64,000 nt of DNA from Mucilaginibacter pallidiroseus (GCF_007846085.1 NZ_VOEJ01000005.1:248001-312000), one strand, 5' to 3'; shown: positions 34,901 through 43,310, counted from the stretch's first letter. Notes: a model not told the origin generated them from the letters alone. Made by a program: numbers and translations.

Positions 34901-35284
34901 TATGCTTACACGGACCTAACACCTCAAAAAGGCGTTAACACCTATCGGCTGCAGCAAAACGACATCGACGGCAAAATTACGTGGAGCAAACCCGTAAGCA
35001 TATCGGTTGCTGACGACCCGACGCCTACTATCAAGACAAATTTAATAAGCGTTTACCCTAATCCTGCAGCTGCCATGATTAATGTGAGTGTAAACCCGCA
35101 AACACCCGCAAATGGATACACTGCAAAAATATACAACTACACAGGCGCCGTAGTAAGCCGGCAAAAAGTAAACGGCAACAACTGGACGCAGGATGTTACG
35201 CAACTGCAGCCCGGCACCTATATCATTGAACTGAACAAAGCCGATGGAGAGCTTGTAGGCAGGTCGAAATTTATTAAGAGATAG
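31955..35284 (+). CDS. Secreted beta-rich protein with T9SS type A sorting domain
   Basis: About 1109 residues. A signal peptide ends near NAASAQ. A long Thr/Asn/Gly-rich region (about 30-480), with recurring GNWTN / AGNYTNSGT / LTVGGN units, looks like a beta-helix or adhesin-like repeat. A second region (about 500-900) has QRMLVGG, YRMLSSP and YNMVGNPYAA motifs often seen in large Bacteroidota surface proteins. The last 75 residues form a type IX secretion C-terminal domain, with ISVYPNPAAAMINVSV, then GAVVSRQ, PGTYIIELN and the basic end SKFIKR. It should pass the outer membrane by T9SS and be attached or released. I used an ATG nine codons inside a possible TTG start. Confidence 0.87.
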   Translation: MIRYFLYGFLCLWQLLAYNAASAQATYDWTGAVNSTWTTAGNWVVTPATASAIPSAATDKIRIGVTRTFTNQPTTSTAVTCDSLTVGTANVVALLNNPLLTIPSAITLTINNTFTVNSISMYHGSIGTANTRTTFTLVGTGSVTCNGNVQIGNNTSPPTGLIIGIGALNGTVYSRLSAQMPTFNIGGNVYLNSTGNNADGVNFPEFMLDNGNVTIGGRIITQNTNTFSGTQASPTVAIRGLFQLDNSATNTTSLTLTNNAAINEPIAAGQVIDFTNNGTSSCTVIYASTTGSQTVYSGVTARIGRANFTYDNLTLTGPSTKVVQGNYTTGTPGLTVGGNLLTQGGAVNMLTNGSQIQVAGNWTNSAATTQGAGDIDINGFLSTSGTLTLGAGNLYVAGNYTNSGTFTYGTGTVIYDGTAQTLLDNGNGTTYRNVNFTGGGTKTMSAGNFAVAPVGILTMSSSSVLNVTGNFTLQSSTTSTASVDAIPTGSSITGNVNVQRMLVGGNGKAANGAYTARGYRMLSSPVQIGTSRLYALNYIGLTALTGGPGTGFTVNNSNPTIYLYREDVTPSNTTFNSGKHKGILNINGNLVDVSGGPTGISVPIGNGYIFYFVGNTTNPATKASANPTTGPENTIITATGNLNQQNVLVSLWYTPAGATGGTTGKLSFNSALGTSAGYNMVGNPYAATLDLNSVISTNSSATGIQNSIYVLDNVNPGQQYVVYSPAGGSSPRANRYLASGQGFIVKAKAANSTLTFQEANKAVASQPSPLLMGIPLATQNGPTGLYVKMERDSLIADYCGVYFSGSSSANFNDEDAKDLDGTSSQIYMSSYTADGVRTAVNHMPDYVNGSRVRLYINTSADGIHKLRVEDVRNIDTLYNIWLKDKYKKDSLDIRRYGTYNFNVVRSDTATYGGNRFELVIRRKPLPPYQLIDFAAAKTTEGIKLNWKTYNEGNFTGFTVEKLQPSTGQYVPLYNQQSNSKTNYAYTDLTPQKGVNTYRLQQNDIDGKITWSKPVSISVADDPTPTIKTNLISVYPNPAAAMINVSVNPQTPANGYTAKIYNYTGAVVSRQKVNGNNWTQDVTQLQPGTYIIELNKADGELVGRSKFIKR

Positions 35285-35319
35285 CGAGAAAACGATTAGT
35301 GAATATAATAACTACCACC

Positions 35320-35577
35320 ATGAAAAAAATTCAGATCATTAAAAAAAAGGCAGCAATAAGCATTACGGCTGTGCTGACGGGTGCTGCCCTTCTCCTCTGC
35401 CCTGCAGCCGGCTATAGCCAAAGTTCGATAGATGATGATCTGGATTTGCCATGCGGCGGCGAAGATCCTTATGCAACAGAGTGCCCTGTAGATACCTGGA
35501 CGTACGTGCTGGTTATAGCAGGTATATCATTTGGCACATATTCAATACACCACGCCAATAAGACAAGCGAAAGATAA
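35320..35577 (+). CDS. Small exported protein with C-terminal membrane segment beside a T9SS substrate
   Basis: 85 residues. A Lys-rich start (MKKIQIIKKKAAI) leads into a signal peptide ending GYSQ. A short acidic Cys-containing middle (DDDLDLPCGGEDPYATECPVDTW) follows, then a hydrophobic helix (TYVLVIAGISFGTYSI) and a short polar tail with Lys and Arg. The layout, acidic Cys motif, hydrophobic helix and basic tail, recalls a sorting or anchoring signal. Small genes of this kind are, in my recollection, frequent just after T9SS substrate genes. Its start lies 35 bases after the T9SS gene stop, so the two are probably one transcript. Function unknown. Confidence 0.7.
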   Translation: MKKIQIIKKKAAISITAVLTGAALLLCPAAGYSQSSIDDDLDLPCGGEDPYATECPVDTWTYVLVIAGISFGTYSIHHANKTSER

Positions 35578-35584
35578 ACGGTAT

Positions 35585-36346
35585 TTACAAAAAACGCTTT
35601 ATAACGGTGAGTTTGTGGGTATAGCGCTTAAGTTCCTCGCTGTAAATACCCTCGTTGTCCAGCTTGTCAATTTTGACTTTGCCGGATGCGTGAATAATTT
35701 GGTTACCGTTTAATACAATACCAACGTGAACAATTTTGCCATTATCATTCTCAAAAAAAGCAAGGTCGCCAAGTTTGGCATGTGCAAGGCTGTCAACCAA
35801 CTCACCCTGTAAGGCCTGTTGCGATGCATCCCTATCAATCTGTATACCTAACAATTTAAACACCACCTGGCTAAAGCCCGAGCAATCGATACCAAAATGC
35901 GTACGGCCACCCCAAAGATAAGGTGCGTTTAAATACGATTTTGCAATATTGGCGATATGGTCTTTATCCCCGATTTCTCCAATGATTTCAAACTTCTGAT
36001 TGCCAATATAGCTGGTGGTTCCTTCTAAAAAGGCAAGCGAGCTGCCTGCGGCCAGGTATACAACGCTATTATCAGAAATTTTCCAGGCTTGGGTTACCGG
36101 GCGGTATGTTAAGGGCGGCGGCTCCTGCAGTAACCTTTTATAGGCCACATGGCCAAGCATAGCAAACTGCAACCTATCTACCCAGCCGGTGTAATTGTCG
36201 GCAGCTGTTTTTATTTGGGCCCACTTTTCGCGCCATTCAATTATTTCAAAGGCTTCCCCAAACAGCAGCTGCGATACCAGTTCGCTGCGATCGCTTGGTT
36301 CGGCCCGCATAGGTACAACTGCGAGGTTACAAATTCCGTATTCCAT
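35585..36346 (-). CDS. C40 family peptidase (NlpC/P60) with N-terminal SH3-like domains
   Basis: A 253-residue cell-wall hydrolase. Residues 1-60 and about 75-130 look like bacterial SH3 domains that place the enzyme on peptidoglycan (VVPMRAEPSDRSELVSQLLFGE, WAQIKTAADNYTGWV). The NlpC/P60 catalytic domain spans about 130-253, with the nucleophilic Cys in HFGIDCSGFSQ and the catalytic His in KIVHVGIVLNG. Such enzymes usually cut D-Glu-diaminopimelate bonds, often in recycling. There is no clear signal peptide, which suits a cytoplasmic recycling form like YkfC. It converges tightly on the small exported protein gene. Confidence 0.9.
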   Translation of the reverse strand: MEYGICNLAVVPMRAEPSDRSELVSQLLFGEAFEIIEWREKWAQIKTAADNYTGWVDRLQFAMLGHVAYKRLLQEPPPLTYRPVTQAWKISDNSVVYLAAGSSLAFLEGTTSYIGNQKFEIIGEIGDKDHIANIAKSYLNAPYLWGGRTHFGIDCSGFSQVVFKLLGIQIDRDASQQALQGELVDSLAHAKLGDLAFFENDNGKIVHVGIVLNGNQIIHASGKVKIDKLDNEGIYSEELKRYTHKLTVIKRFL

Positions 36347-36397
36347 AACTTAGGTATGGCTTTTAAACGTTAAAACTTATGTTAAAGTTTCTGCAAC

Positions 36398-36431
36398 AAA
36401 AAAGGGAGCACAAATATTGTACTCCCCTTTG
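36398..36431 (-). terminator. Terminator after the ferredoxin gene
   Basis: On the minus strand AAAGGGGAG-ACAA-TAT-TTGT-CTCCCTTTTTT forms an imperfect long stem ending in a T-run, 19 bases after the ferredoxin stop. Confidence 0.8.
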
Positions 36432-36449
36432 GTTTACAGTAATGATTTA

Positions 36450-36803
36450 TTAACCGTTAATGTGTAACCAATCTTTTTTGGCAAGCAGTTCTTCTTCGGT
36501 TTCGCGTACGTCCTCGTCATCTACACAGCAATCAACCGGGCAAACGGCAGCACATTGCGGCTCGTCATGAAAACCAACACACTCGGTACATTTATCAGGA
36601 ACTATATAGTAAATATCATCAGATATCGCTGCCTGTGTTTCTTCGGCATTAAGCGTATTGCCATCGCCAAAATCAATTACACCGCGCAAACTTGTACCGT
36701 CAGAAAAACGCCAGCCCGCTCCCGCATCATAAATTGCATTGTTTGGGCATTCCGGTTCGCAGGCGCCGCAGTTAATGCATTCATCGGTAATTATAATCGC
36801 CAT
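36450..36803 (-). CDS. Ferredoxin with two [4Fe-4S] clusters
   Basis: A 117-residue electron carrier of the dicluster type. Cluster motifs are [12 protein letters not shown] (residues 9-20) and [18 protein letters not shown] (near 73-91). The second has the longer insertion between Cys residues seen in the FdxA/7Fe-8Fe-like ferredoxins. A 50-residue linker with an acidic stretch separates the halves. It is divergent from the acyl-CoA reductase gene. Redox partner unknown. Confidence 0.92.
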   Translation of the reverse strand: MAIIITDECINCGACEPECPNNAIYDAGAGWRFSDGTSLRGVIDFGDGNTLNAEETQAAISDDIYYIVPDKCTECVGFHDEPQCAAVCPVDCCVDDEDVRETEEELLAKKDWLHING

Positions 36804-36831
36804 ATTATTTAAATATTCTTATATTCTCAAT

Positions 36832-36839
36832 TAACTTTG
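36832..36839 (+). promoter_or_regulatory. TAnnTTTG element before the acyl-CoA reductase gene
   Basis: TAACTTTG lies 65 bases before the start codon. No TTG lies at the expected upstream distance, so only a partial match. Confidence 0.35.
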
Positions 36840-36904
36840 CCCTTTAACAGGGCTCGCAAATATAACAAAAAAAGGCTTCAGGGGTTTACCCCGATTACAT
36901 ATAT

Positions 36905-37930
36905 ATGTCAAAATTAGATATAACAAATACTATAAACACCTTCGCAATGCTTGGCAAACAGCTACGTACACCAAGTCAAGAGCTGATCAGCATCATCGAA
37001 ACAGAGCGTCAGCATAACGCATGGTTCACGGCAGACAGTGTTTTAAATGCCATACTTGCAACCGGCGAAATGCTGAATGAAGCCGACCTTACAACATGGC
37101 TAAATAAGTACAGCTTTGTGAACGAAGGTGGCAAAAACGTTGGGCTGGTATTGGCTGGCAATATTCCTCTTGTAGGTTTTCATGATGTGCTAAGTGTGCT
37201 GGTATCAGGTAATTTTGCGCTTATAAAAGCATCAACGCAAGATTCAAGGCTGATAAGGCACGTACTGGAAATGCTGGTAAAAATTGATGGCACTTTTACC
37301 AACCGCTTTAAATTTGTTGAAAGGCTGGAAGGCTTTGATGCCATTATTGCTACCGGCAGCAACAACACATCGCGGTACTTCGAATACTATTTTGGTAAGG
37401 TACCGAACATTATCCGTAAAAACCGCAACAGCATTGCCGTGCTTACCGGAAATGAAACTGCCGAAGAACTGCATGAGCTTGGCCATGACATCTTCGATTA
37501 TTTTGGTTTAGGATGCCGTAACGTATCTAAACTTTTGGTACCTGAAGGTTACAAATTTGACTTCCTATACGAGTCGATAGAGGATTACAAAACCATCATC
37601 CACCATCACAAATACAGCAATAATTACGACTACAATAAGTCCATATACCTCGTAAACCGCGACGATCATTTCGATAACGGCTTTTTGATGATTAAACGCG
37701 ATAGTAAGCTTACGTCGCCCCTGTCTGTGGTATTTTATGATACCTACACCAGTTTGCAGGACGCTGAACAGCAACTTGCTGCGCAGGCCGACCAGTTGCA
37801 GTGCATTGTAAGCAACGCGCCTATTAATACTCAAAATCAATTGGTAAGTTTTGGTGAAAGCCAGCATCCTAAACTTTGGGATTATGCCGATGGGGTTGAT
37901 ACGATGGCCTTTTTGGTTGGGTTAAGTTAA
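36905..37930 (+). CDS. Acyl-CoA reductase (LuxC-like)
   Basis: A 341-residue aldehyde-dehydrogenase-superfamily protein of the LuxC-like acyl-CoA reductase group. Recognisable parts are KNVGLVLAGNIPLVGFHDVLSVLVSGN (nucleotide-binding part), DAIIATGSNNTSRYFEYYFGK, and the catalytic Cys in DYFGLGCRNVSKLLVPEGY. It would reduce a fatty acyl-CoA to aldehyde with NADPH. The protein is shorter than LuxC of luminous bacteria, and no luciferase genes are near. Proteins of this kind are common in Bacteroidota with unclear function. Confidence 0.8.
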   Translation: MSKLDITNTINTFAMLGKQLRTPSQELISIIETERQHNAWFTADSVLNAILATGEMLNEADLTTWLNKYSFVNEGGKNVGLVLAGNIPLVGFHDVLSVLVSGNFALIKASTQDSRLIRHVLEMLVKIDGTFTNRFKFVERLEGFDAIIATGSNNTSRYFEYYFGKVPNIIRKNRNSIAVLTGNETAEELHELGHDIFDYFGLGCRNVSKLLVPEGYKFDFLYESIEDYKTIIHHHKYSNNYDYNKSIYLVNRDDHFDNGFLMIKRDSKLTSPLSVVFYDTYTSLQDAEQQLAAQADQLQCIVSNAPINTQNQLVSFGESQHPKLWDYADGVDTMAFLVGLS

Positions 37931-38047
37931 AAGCATAAACACTAAGCTGAAAGCTTATTTAGGAAAAGCTAAAAGCTTTCGCCCAAAAAAAGTAAATTTG
38001 AAAACTAAAGCTTTAAGCCTTGTGCTTTTAGCCTTAAGCTTTAAACG
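37931..38047. repeat. AAAGCT/AGCTTT-rich degenerate repeat region
   Basis: The gap carries several AGCTGAAAGC / AAAAGCTAAAAGCTTT / AAGCTTTAAGCC words in both orientations. Similar words occur after dnaJ (40990-41025). They look like a degenerate dispersed repeat. Confidence 0.5.
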
Positions 38048-38251
38048 ATGTACATTATAAAAGTAAAAGGCGTTGCCAAGATACCCGACTATGTGCAGCT
38101 GCGAGATGATAAGTTTACGCTGCTGGCTTACTTCAGGGTAGACCGACCCGAAAAGTCGCTTGATAAGATTGGCCTTGGCGACAAGTACGATTACATAATG
38201 GGCGTTGTACAAGAACTACCCTTTGGTAAAATTTTAAAATTAGACCTGTAA
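38048..38251 (+). CDS. Small conserved-looking hypothetical protein, 67 aa
   Basis: A 67-residue soluble protein starting MYIIKVKGVAKIPDYVQLRDD, probably a single alpha/beta unit. I do not know a named family. It starts after a repeat-rich gap and ends 4 bases before the FtsE-like gene, so the two are co-transcribed and it may act with that ATPase. Confidence 0.7.
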   Translation: MYIIKVKGVAKIPDYVQLRDDKFTLLAYFRVDRPEKSLDKIGLGDKYDYIMGVVQELPFGKILKLDL

Positions 38252-38255
38252 CACC

Positions 38256-38939
38256 ATGATAGGAAATTCTATTATAAAACTAAATAACGTTGATGTATTT
38301 CAGCAAAAGCACCTGGTACTCTCAAACGTTAACCTGCATGTAGATAAAGGCGATTTTGTTTGGCTTATCGGCCAAACGGGTTCAGGAAAGAGCAGTTTAC
38401 TTAAAATAATTTATGGCGATTTGCATATTGCCAGCGGTACGGGCGTAGCCTGCGGTTACGAGCTAAGCAAACTGGCCGGTAAAGACGTGCCATTTTTGCG
38501 CCGTAAGCTTGGTATCGTTTTTCAGGATTTTCAGTTACTTACAGATAGGTCTGTTGAACAAAACTTACAGTTTGTTATGCGTGCTACAGGCTGGACAGAA
38601 AAACAACAAATTGCCGACCGTATTTTGGATGTACTTGAAAAAGTTGGTCTTCGGTCTAAGCTGAAAAAGATGCCGCATGAGCTTTCAGGCGGCGAGCAGC
38701 AACGCGTGGTTATAGCCCGTGCCCTACTTAATAATCCAGAAATTATTTTGGCCGATGAGCCTACCGGCAACCTCGACCCTGAAACATCTGAGGAGATTGT
38801 TTTATTGCTTAAGCAAATAAGCCAGGGCGGTACGGCTGTACTGATAGCCACGCATGATTATCATATCATCCGCACGTTTCCGTCACGCATTATAAAATGC
38901 GAGAATGGCAAAGTGTTAGAAGATGTGCAGATAGCGTAG
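38256..38939 (+). CDS. ftsE: FtsE-like cell division ABC ATPase
   Basis: A 227-residue ABC ATPase. Walker A is GQTGSGKSS (near 38-46), the Q-loop is in IVFQDFQLL, the signature is LSGGEQQR, Walker B is [12 protein letters not shown], and the switch His is in IATHDYH. Size and the phrase [16 protein letters not shown] fit FtsE, which with FtsX links the divisome to peptidoglycan hydrolases. The FtsX partner is not next to it, which is common in Bacteroidota. LolD-type ATPases are similar and cannot be fully excluded. Confidence 0.82.
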   Translation: MIGNSIIKLNNVDVFQQKHLVLSNVNLHVDKGDFVWLIGQTGSGKSSLLKIIYGDLHIASGTGVACGYELSKLAGKDVPFLRRKLGIVFQDFQLLTDRSVEQNLQFVMRATGWTEKQQIADRILDVLEKVGLRSKLKKMPHELSGGEQQRVVIARALLNNPEIILADEPTGNLDPETSEEIVLLLKQISQGGTAVLIATHDYHIIRTFPSRIIKCENGKVLEDVQIA

Positions 38940-38944
38940 GGCTG

Positions 38945-39030
38945 TAGTTTAAAATCTCCGGTTTGCAGTTGGCCTCCACGGAACAAAATCGTGATAACTG
39001 CCAACTTTAAACTGCAATCTTTACCGACCA
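38945..39030. repeat. GCAGTTGGC-type intergenic inverted words
   Basis: GTTTGCAGTTGGC and TAACTGCCAACTTTAAACTGCAA form an imperfect inverted repeat between the ftsE-like gene and grpE. The sequence resembles the GCAGTTAGCAG element between hisB and hisH. Confidence 0.45.
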
Positions 39031-39044
39031 ATTATGACTCCACT

Positions 39045-39083
39045 GACACCTTGTCGCATTTATTGCTATGGCAAGGAACTTGA
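39045..39083 (+). promoter_or_regulatory. Candidate sigma-54-type promoter with upstream inverted repeat before grpE
   Basis: TGGCA (39069-39073), six bases, then TTGA (39080-39083) has the -24/-12 spacing of TGGCACGnnnnTTGC, though the -12 C is replaced by A. An inverted GACA-CCT-TGTC lies upstream at 39045-39055. The predicted transcript start (near 39095) falls just before the first ATG, which would favour a slightly later grpE start. Confidence 0.35.
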
Positions 39084-39098
39084 TTGGCGTTATACGCC

Positions 39099-39686
39099 AT
39101 GAAATTTAATGACATGCTAAAGAAAAAAAAGAAGGAAAATTCAGAGATGGCTGATAATACTACTGACATAAACAACGAGAACGGACAGACTGACGGTTTG
39201 GAAGATAATCAGCCAACCGAGCAAGCTAACGATGCAGTCAATGCTGAGGAAAAACATAAAGAGGAGTTAACCGCAGCTAACGATAAATACCTAAGGTTAT
39301 ATGCCGAGTTTGACAACTTTCGCCGTCGCACCATAAAAGAGCGCGAGGAAGCACGCAAAACCGAAGGTAAAGATGTTATTGTAGCGCTGTTACCTGTATT
39401 GGATGATTTTGAGCGCGCATTACGAGCCATGGAAAATGCCACTGAAGTCAGTTCAGTTAAAGAAGGCGTTGCCCTTATCCAAAACAAGTTGAAAAATGTA
39501 CTTGCGCAAAAAGGCCTTAAGGAAATGAAATCTATAGGCGAACCTTTTGATGCCGATTTACATGAAGCTATTACCAACGTGCCTGCGCCTGATGATATGA
39601 AAGGCAAAGTAATGGACGAAATGGAAAAAGGCTACGAGCTTAATGATAAAGTTATACGCTTTGCAAAAGTTATTGTAGGCGCATAA
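39099..39686 (+). CDS. grpE: GrpE nucleotide exchange factor
   Basis: About 195 residues. It releases ADP from DnaK in the heat-shock chaperone cycle. The N-terminal 55 residues are charged and disordered-looking. A long coiled helix follows (KEELTAANDKYLRLYAEFDNFRRRTIKEREEARK), then the beta-wing with GEPFDADLHEAIT and the signature end GYELNDKVIRFAKVIVG. Start is uncertain among ATGs at 39099, 39114 and 39147; the functional part is not affected. It leads grpE-dnaJ; dnaK is not in the window. Confidence 0.95.
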   Translation: MKFNDMLKKKKKENSEMADNTTDINNENGQTDGLEDNQPTEQANDAVNAEEKHKEELTAANDKYLRLYAEFDNFRRRTIKEREEARKTEGKDVIVALLPVLDDFERALRAMENATEVSSVKEGVALIQNKLKNVLAQKGLKEMKSIGEPFDADLHEAITNVPAPDDMKGKVMDEMEKGYELNDKVIRFAKVIVGA

Positions 39687-39823
39687 TCATTAAAATAAAC
39701 ACCGATAAACCTCATTGCCCGATTGCTGTTTACGCACGGGCAATTGGTGGTTAATATCAAACATATTAACAACATTAATAACCGATGCGAATCGGTTTAA
39801 AATGATCCGAAGGAATTTAAATA

Positions 39824-40987
39824 ATGGCTAAGAGAGATTATTACGATGTGCTTGGGGTAAGCCGTGGCGCGGATGCTGATGAGATAAAAAAGGCATATCG
39901 TAAAATGGCTATCAAGTATCACCCCGATAAGAACGAGGGTGACAAGGCAGCCGAAGAAAAGTTTAAAGAGGCAGCCGAGGCTTACGAGGTATTAAGCACG
40001 CCTGAAAAGCGCCAGCGCTATGACCAGTTTGGCCATGCCGCAAATGCTTCGTCGCCTAATGGTGGCGGCTATGGCGGCGGCAACATGAATATGGACGACA
40101 TATTTAGCCAGTTTGGCGATATTTTCGGCGGTGGCGGCAGTCCTTTCGATGGTTTCTTTGGTGGTGGCCGTCAGGGTGGCGGTGGCCGCAGGGTTGCCCG
40201 TGGCAGTAACCTGCGCATTAAAGTAAGGCTAACACTTGAAGAAATTGCCAACGGTGCCGAAAAGAAAATAAAGGTAAACAAGCAGATTGTTTGTAAAACC
40301 TGCGATGGCACGGGGGCAAAAGATAAATCGTCTTTCCAAACCTGTAAAACTTGCGGTGGGCAAGGATCGGTACGCAGGGTTACCAATACTATATTGGGCC
40401 AGATGCAAACTACCAGCACGTGCCCTACCTGTAACGGCGAAGGCTCAACCATTACCTCGAAATGTAACGTATGCCACGGTGACGGTGTTGTTCGCGGTGA
40501 AGAAACCATAACTATCAATGTTCCTGCCGGTGTAAGTGAAGGCATGCAGCTTAGCATGAGCGGTAAAGGTAATGCGGCCCCACGCGGAGGCGTTCCCGGG
40601 GATTTGATCATCCTGATTGAAGAGATTCCTCACGAAACCTTAAAACGCGACGGCAACAATGTAATTTACGATTTGCATGTAAACTTTGTTGATGCCGCGT
40701 TGGGTACCAGCGTTGAAGTTCCTACCATTGATGGCAAGGCCAAAATCAAGATCGAGCCTGGCACACAGGGGGGTAAAATACTTCGCCTGAAAGGCAAAGG
40801 CGTACCGGAGGTAAATTCATACCACCGCGGCGACCAGCTTATTCACGTAAACATCTGGACACCAAAAGCCCTGAGCCGTGAAGAGCGCGAGATATTAGAG
40901 AAACTGCAAAGCTCTCCAAACTTTAAACCTAACCCCGGCAAAAACGAAAAAAGCTTTTTCGAACGGATGAAGGAGTATTTCGAGTAG
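39824..40987 (+). CDS. dnaJ: Chaperone protein DnaJ
   Basis: A 387-residue type I Hsp40. The J domain at 4-67 has the HPD motif in [11 protein letters not shown] Gly/Phe-rich linker spans about 72-125. Four CxxCxGxG zinc-binding motifs follow ([36 protein letters not shown], about 155-220), then the C-terminal client-binding domains. It stimulates DnaK ATPase. It sits 137 bases after grpE on the same strand; a terminator follows. Confidence 0.97.
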   Translation: MAKRDYYDVLGVSRGADADEIKKAYRKMAIKYHPDKNEGDKAAEEKFKEAAEAYEVLSTPEKRQRYDQFGHAANASSPNGGGYGGGNMNMDDIFSQFGDIFGGGGSPFDGFFGGGRQGGGGRRVARGSNLRIKVRLTLEEIANGAEKKIKVNKQIVCKTCDGTGAKDKSSFQTCKTCGGQGSVRRVTNTILGQMQTTSTCPTCNGEGSTITSKCNVCHGDGVVRGEETITINVPAGVSEGMQLSMSGKGNAAPRGGVPGDLIILIEEIPHETLKRDGNNVIYDLHVNFVDAALGTSVEVPTIDGKAKIKIEPGTQGGKILRLKGKGVPEVNSYHRGDQLIHVNIWTPKALSREEREILEKLQSSPNFKPNPGKNEKSFFERMKEYFE

Positions 40988-41023
40988 TCTTGAGCTGAAA
41001 GCAGAAAGACTAAAGCTGAAAGC

Positions 41024-41068
41024 TAAACAACAAAGCCCTGGATTTTATAATCTGGGGCTTTGTTGTTT
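41024..41068 (+). terminator. Intrinsic terminator after dnaJ
   Basis: AAACAACAAAGCCC and GGGGCTTTGTTGTTT pair across a 15-base loop. The A-rich 5' arm and T-rich 3' arm support termination. Confidence 0.85.
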
Positions 41069-41134
41069 ACTTCTTGATAGATCCTGTAACAAATAAACCG
41101 CTGCACCATCTAAACACCACAAAACCAACCTAAC

Positions 41135-42049
41135 ATGCTAAGTATTCGCAATATTGTGAAACAGTACGCCGGGCACAAGGCGTTGAGCGATGTAAGTTTA
41201 GAAGTTGAGCGCGGACAGGTTTATGGCCTGCTTGGGCCTAATGGTGCCGGCAAAACTTCCCTTATCCGCATTATCAATCAAATTACAGCACCCGATAGCG
41301 GCGAAGTTTACTTTGACGGGCAAAAGCTAAACCAAAGCCACATCGAACGTATTGGCTACCTGCCCGAAGAGCGCGGCCTTTACAAGAAAATGGAAATAGG
41401 CGAGCAAATGATTTACCTGGCCCGGCTTAAAGGCCTTAGCCGCGCAGATGCTACAGCCCGCCTCAAACACTGGTTTGCCAAACTTGAAATGGAAACCTGG
41501 TGGAAAAAAAAGATTGAGGAACTATCAAAAGGCATGCAGCAAAAGGCACAATTTGTGGCTACGGTGTTGCACGAGCCCGACCTGATCATTTTAGATGAGC
41601 CCTTTAGCGGTTTCGATCCGGTTAATGCGGAGATCATTAAGAACGAAATTCTAGAGCTAAATGAAAAAGGTGCCACCATCCTGTTCTCCACCCACCGCAT
41701 GGAATCGGTTGAGGAATTGTGTGATGCTATTGCACTCATCAACAAATCCCATAAAATATTAGATGGTAAGGTTAAGGCTATTCGCCATTCATATACAAGT
41801 GAAACCTACCTGGTTGAATACACAGGCGCCAAGATCCACTTTTCAGATACCGCACCATTCAGCGTTTTAAGTGAAACCGAGGGCGACGACAACAGCCACA
41901 ATATCAAACTTAAACTTCATCAGGGCAACTCGGCTAATGATGTTCTGCACTACCTGCTGCCGCAAACACGCATCAACATGTTGCAGGAAGTTATACCAAG
42001 CATGCACGAAATTTTCATTCAAAAAGTAAAGCAAACCGGCCATGAATAA
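41135..42049 (+). CDS. ABC transporter ATP-binding protein (ABC-2 type exporter)
   Basis: A 304-residue NatA-like ATPase. Walker A is GPNGAGKTS, the signature reads ELSKGMQQK, Walker B is LIILDEPFSGFDP, and the switch His is in LFSTHRME. A C-terminal DUF4162-like domain (about 215-304, with TYLVEYTGA) is typical of NatA-type ATPases. The stop overlaps the start of the permease gene by 8 bases, so both form one exporter. Substrate unknown; NatAB was first described as a sodium exporter. Confidence 0.92.
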   Translation: MLSIRNIVKQYAGHKALSDVSLEVERGQVYGLLGPNGAGKTSLIRIINQITAPDSGEVYFDGQKLNQSHIERIGYLPEERGLYKKMEIGEQMIYLARLKGLSRADATARLKHWFAKLEMETWWKKKIEELSKGMQQKAQFVATVLHEPDLIILDEPFSGFDPVNAEIIKNEILELNEKGATILFSTHRMESVEELCDAIALINKSHKILDGKVKAIRHSYTSETYLVEYTGAKIHFSDTAPFSVLSETEGDDNSHNIKLKLHQGNSANDVLHYLLPQTRINMLQEVIPSMHEIFIQKVKQTGHE

Positions 42050-43292
42050 AGTATTACTTATTATACAGCGCGAATACATTACCCGTGTACGCAAAAAGGC
42101 TTTCATCGTAATGATATTTGTAGTGCCTTTGCTGATATTGGGCATGGGAGCCGTTATAAAAATGGTAGCCAGCAATGCCGAGGAACCCGATAGCGCATCT
42201 GTTATTAAGGTAAAGGATGAAAGTGGCCTGTTTGCCGGTAAGCTTCATAACGGTAAAAAGATTCAGTTTTTGCCCACAACCCAATCATTGCCAGAGATAA
42301 AGAAAGAACTCATCAACGACGAGAATCTGCTGGCGCTTGTCATTCCTAAAAACTTCAATAGCAAAGATTCGATACAGATACTATCGAAGAAAAAGCCAGG
42401 TTTTGCCCTTACGGCCGGTATAGAAAAGCAAATGAATGCCATAGTTGTAAACGACGGTATGATTAAAAACCACATTGATACCGCAGTTCTCCACAGTATA
42501 AAAAGCGACATTTCGCTTAACGCAATTGAGGTAACCGAAAAGGGCGACAACAAATCTAACATCGGCGCCAACATTGCGGTTAGTATCGCATGCGCTATAC
42601 TTATTTATCTTTCGCTGTTTATATATGGCGCCCAGGTAATGCGTGGCGTTATCGAAGAAAAAACAAGCCGCATTATAGAGGTCATCATTTCATCTGTGAA
42701 ACCGTTTCAACTGATGCTTGGCAAAATCATTGGCGTAGGTTTAGTAGGCTTAACCCAGTTTGGTGCCTGGATAATCCTGTCAATCATATCCACCAAAATA
42801 GCCGGGCAAACCGTTGGCTCAACGCCTGGCGGTATGATGAACGCTCTTGCCGTTTTACAAACCATCCATTTCGGTAAGATACTGGTTTGCTTCCTGTTTT
42901 ACTTCCTGACGGGCTACCTGCTTTACAGCGCCATATTTGCAGCCGTAGGCTCGGCGGTTGATAGCGAGACAGAAACCCAACAATTTATGTTTCCAATAAC
43001 ACTGCCACTGCTATTTACCTACATATTGTCGGTATCGGTGCTTTTCCAGGCGCCAAACAGCGCTTTAGCAGTATGGCTATCTATTATTCCCTTTACTGCA
43101 CCGGTAGCCATGATGGTGCGTTTGCCATTTGATCCGCCTGTGTGGCAACTGGCGCTTTCTATGGTTTTAATGGTTGCCGGCTTTTTGTTCACCACTTATG
43201 TGGCAGCACGAATTTATCGTGTTGGCGTACTGATGTATGGCAAAAAGGCAAGCTTTAAAGAGCTGAGCAAATGGTTTTTCTATAAAGAGTAA
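42042..43292 (+). CDS. ABC-2 type permease (NatB-like)
   Basis: A 416-residue integral membrane protein. One N-terminal helix (residues 22-42) is followed by a large external domain (about 45-175) and then five or six helices. The segment RGVIEEKTSRIIEVIISSVKPFQLMLGKIIGVG is the recognisable ABC-2/NatB coupling motif. It pairs with the ATPase gene it overlaps. Substrate cannot be read from sequence. Confidence 0.92.
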   Translation: MNKVLLIIQREYITRVRKKAFIVMIFVVPLLILGMGAVIKMVASNAEEPDSASVIKVKDESGLFAGKLHNGKKIQFLPTTQSLPEIKKELINDENLLALVIPKNFNSKDSIQILSKKKPGFALTAGIEKQMNAIVVNDGMIKNHIDTAVLHSIKSDISLNAIEVTEKGDNKSNIGANIAVSIACAILIYLSLFIYGAQVMRGVIEEKTSRIIEVIISSVKPFQLMLGKIIGVGLVGLTQFGAWIILSIISTKIAGQTVGSTPGGMMNALAVLQTIHFGKILVCFLFYFLTGYLLYSAIFAAVGSAVDSETETQQFMFPITLPLLFTYILSVSVLFQAPNSALAVWLSIIPFTAPVAMMVRLPFDPPVWQLALSMVLMVAGFLFTTYVAARIYRVGVLMYGKKASFKELSKWFFYKE

Positions 43293-43310
43293 GTTTAATA
43301 AAGTGTGTTG

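Noticed and set aside
40171..40611. 146-codon minus-strand frame opposite dnaJ
   Set aside because: Arises from the Gly- and Cys-rich codons of dnaJ; Pro/Ser-rich without a family match.
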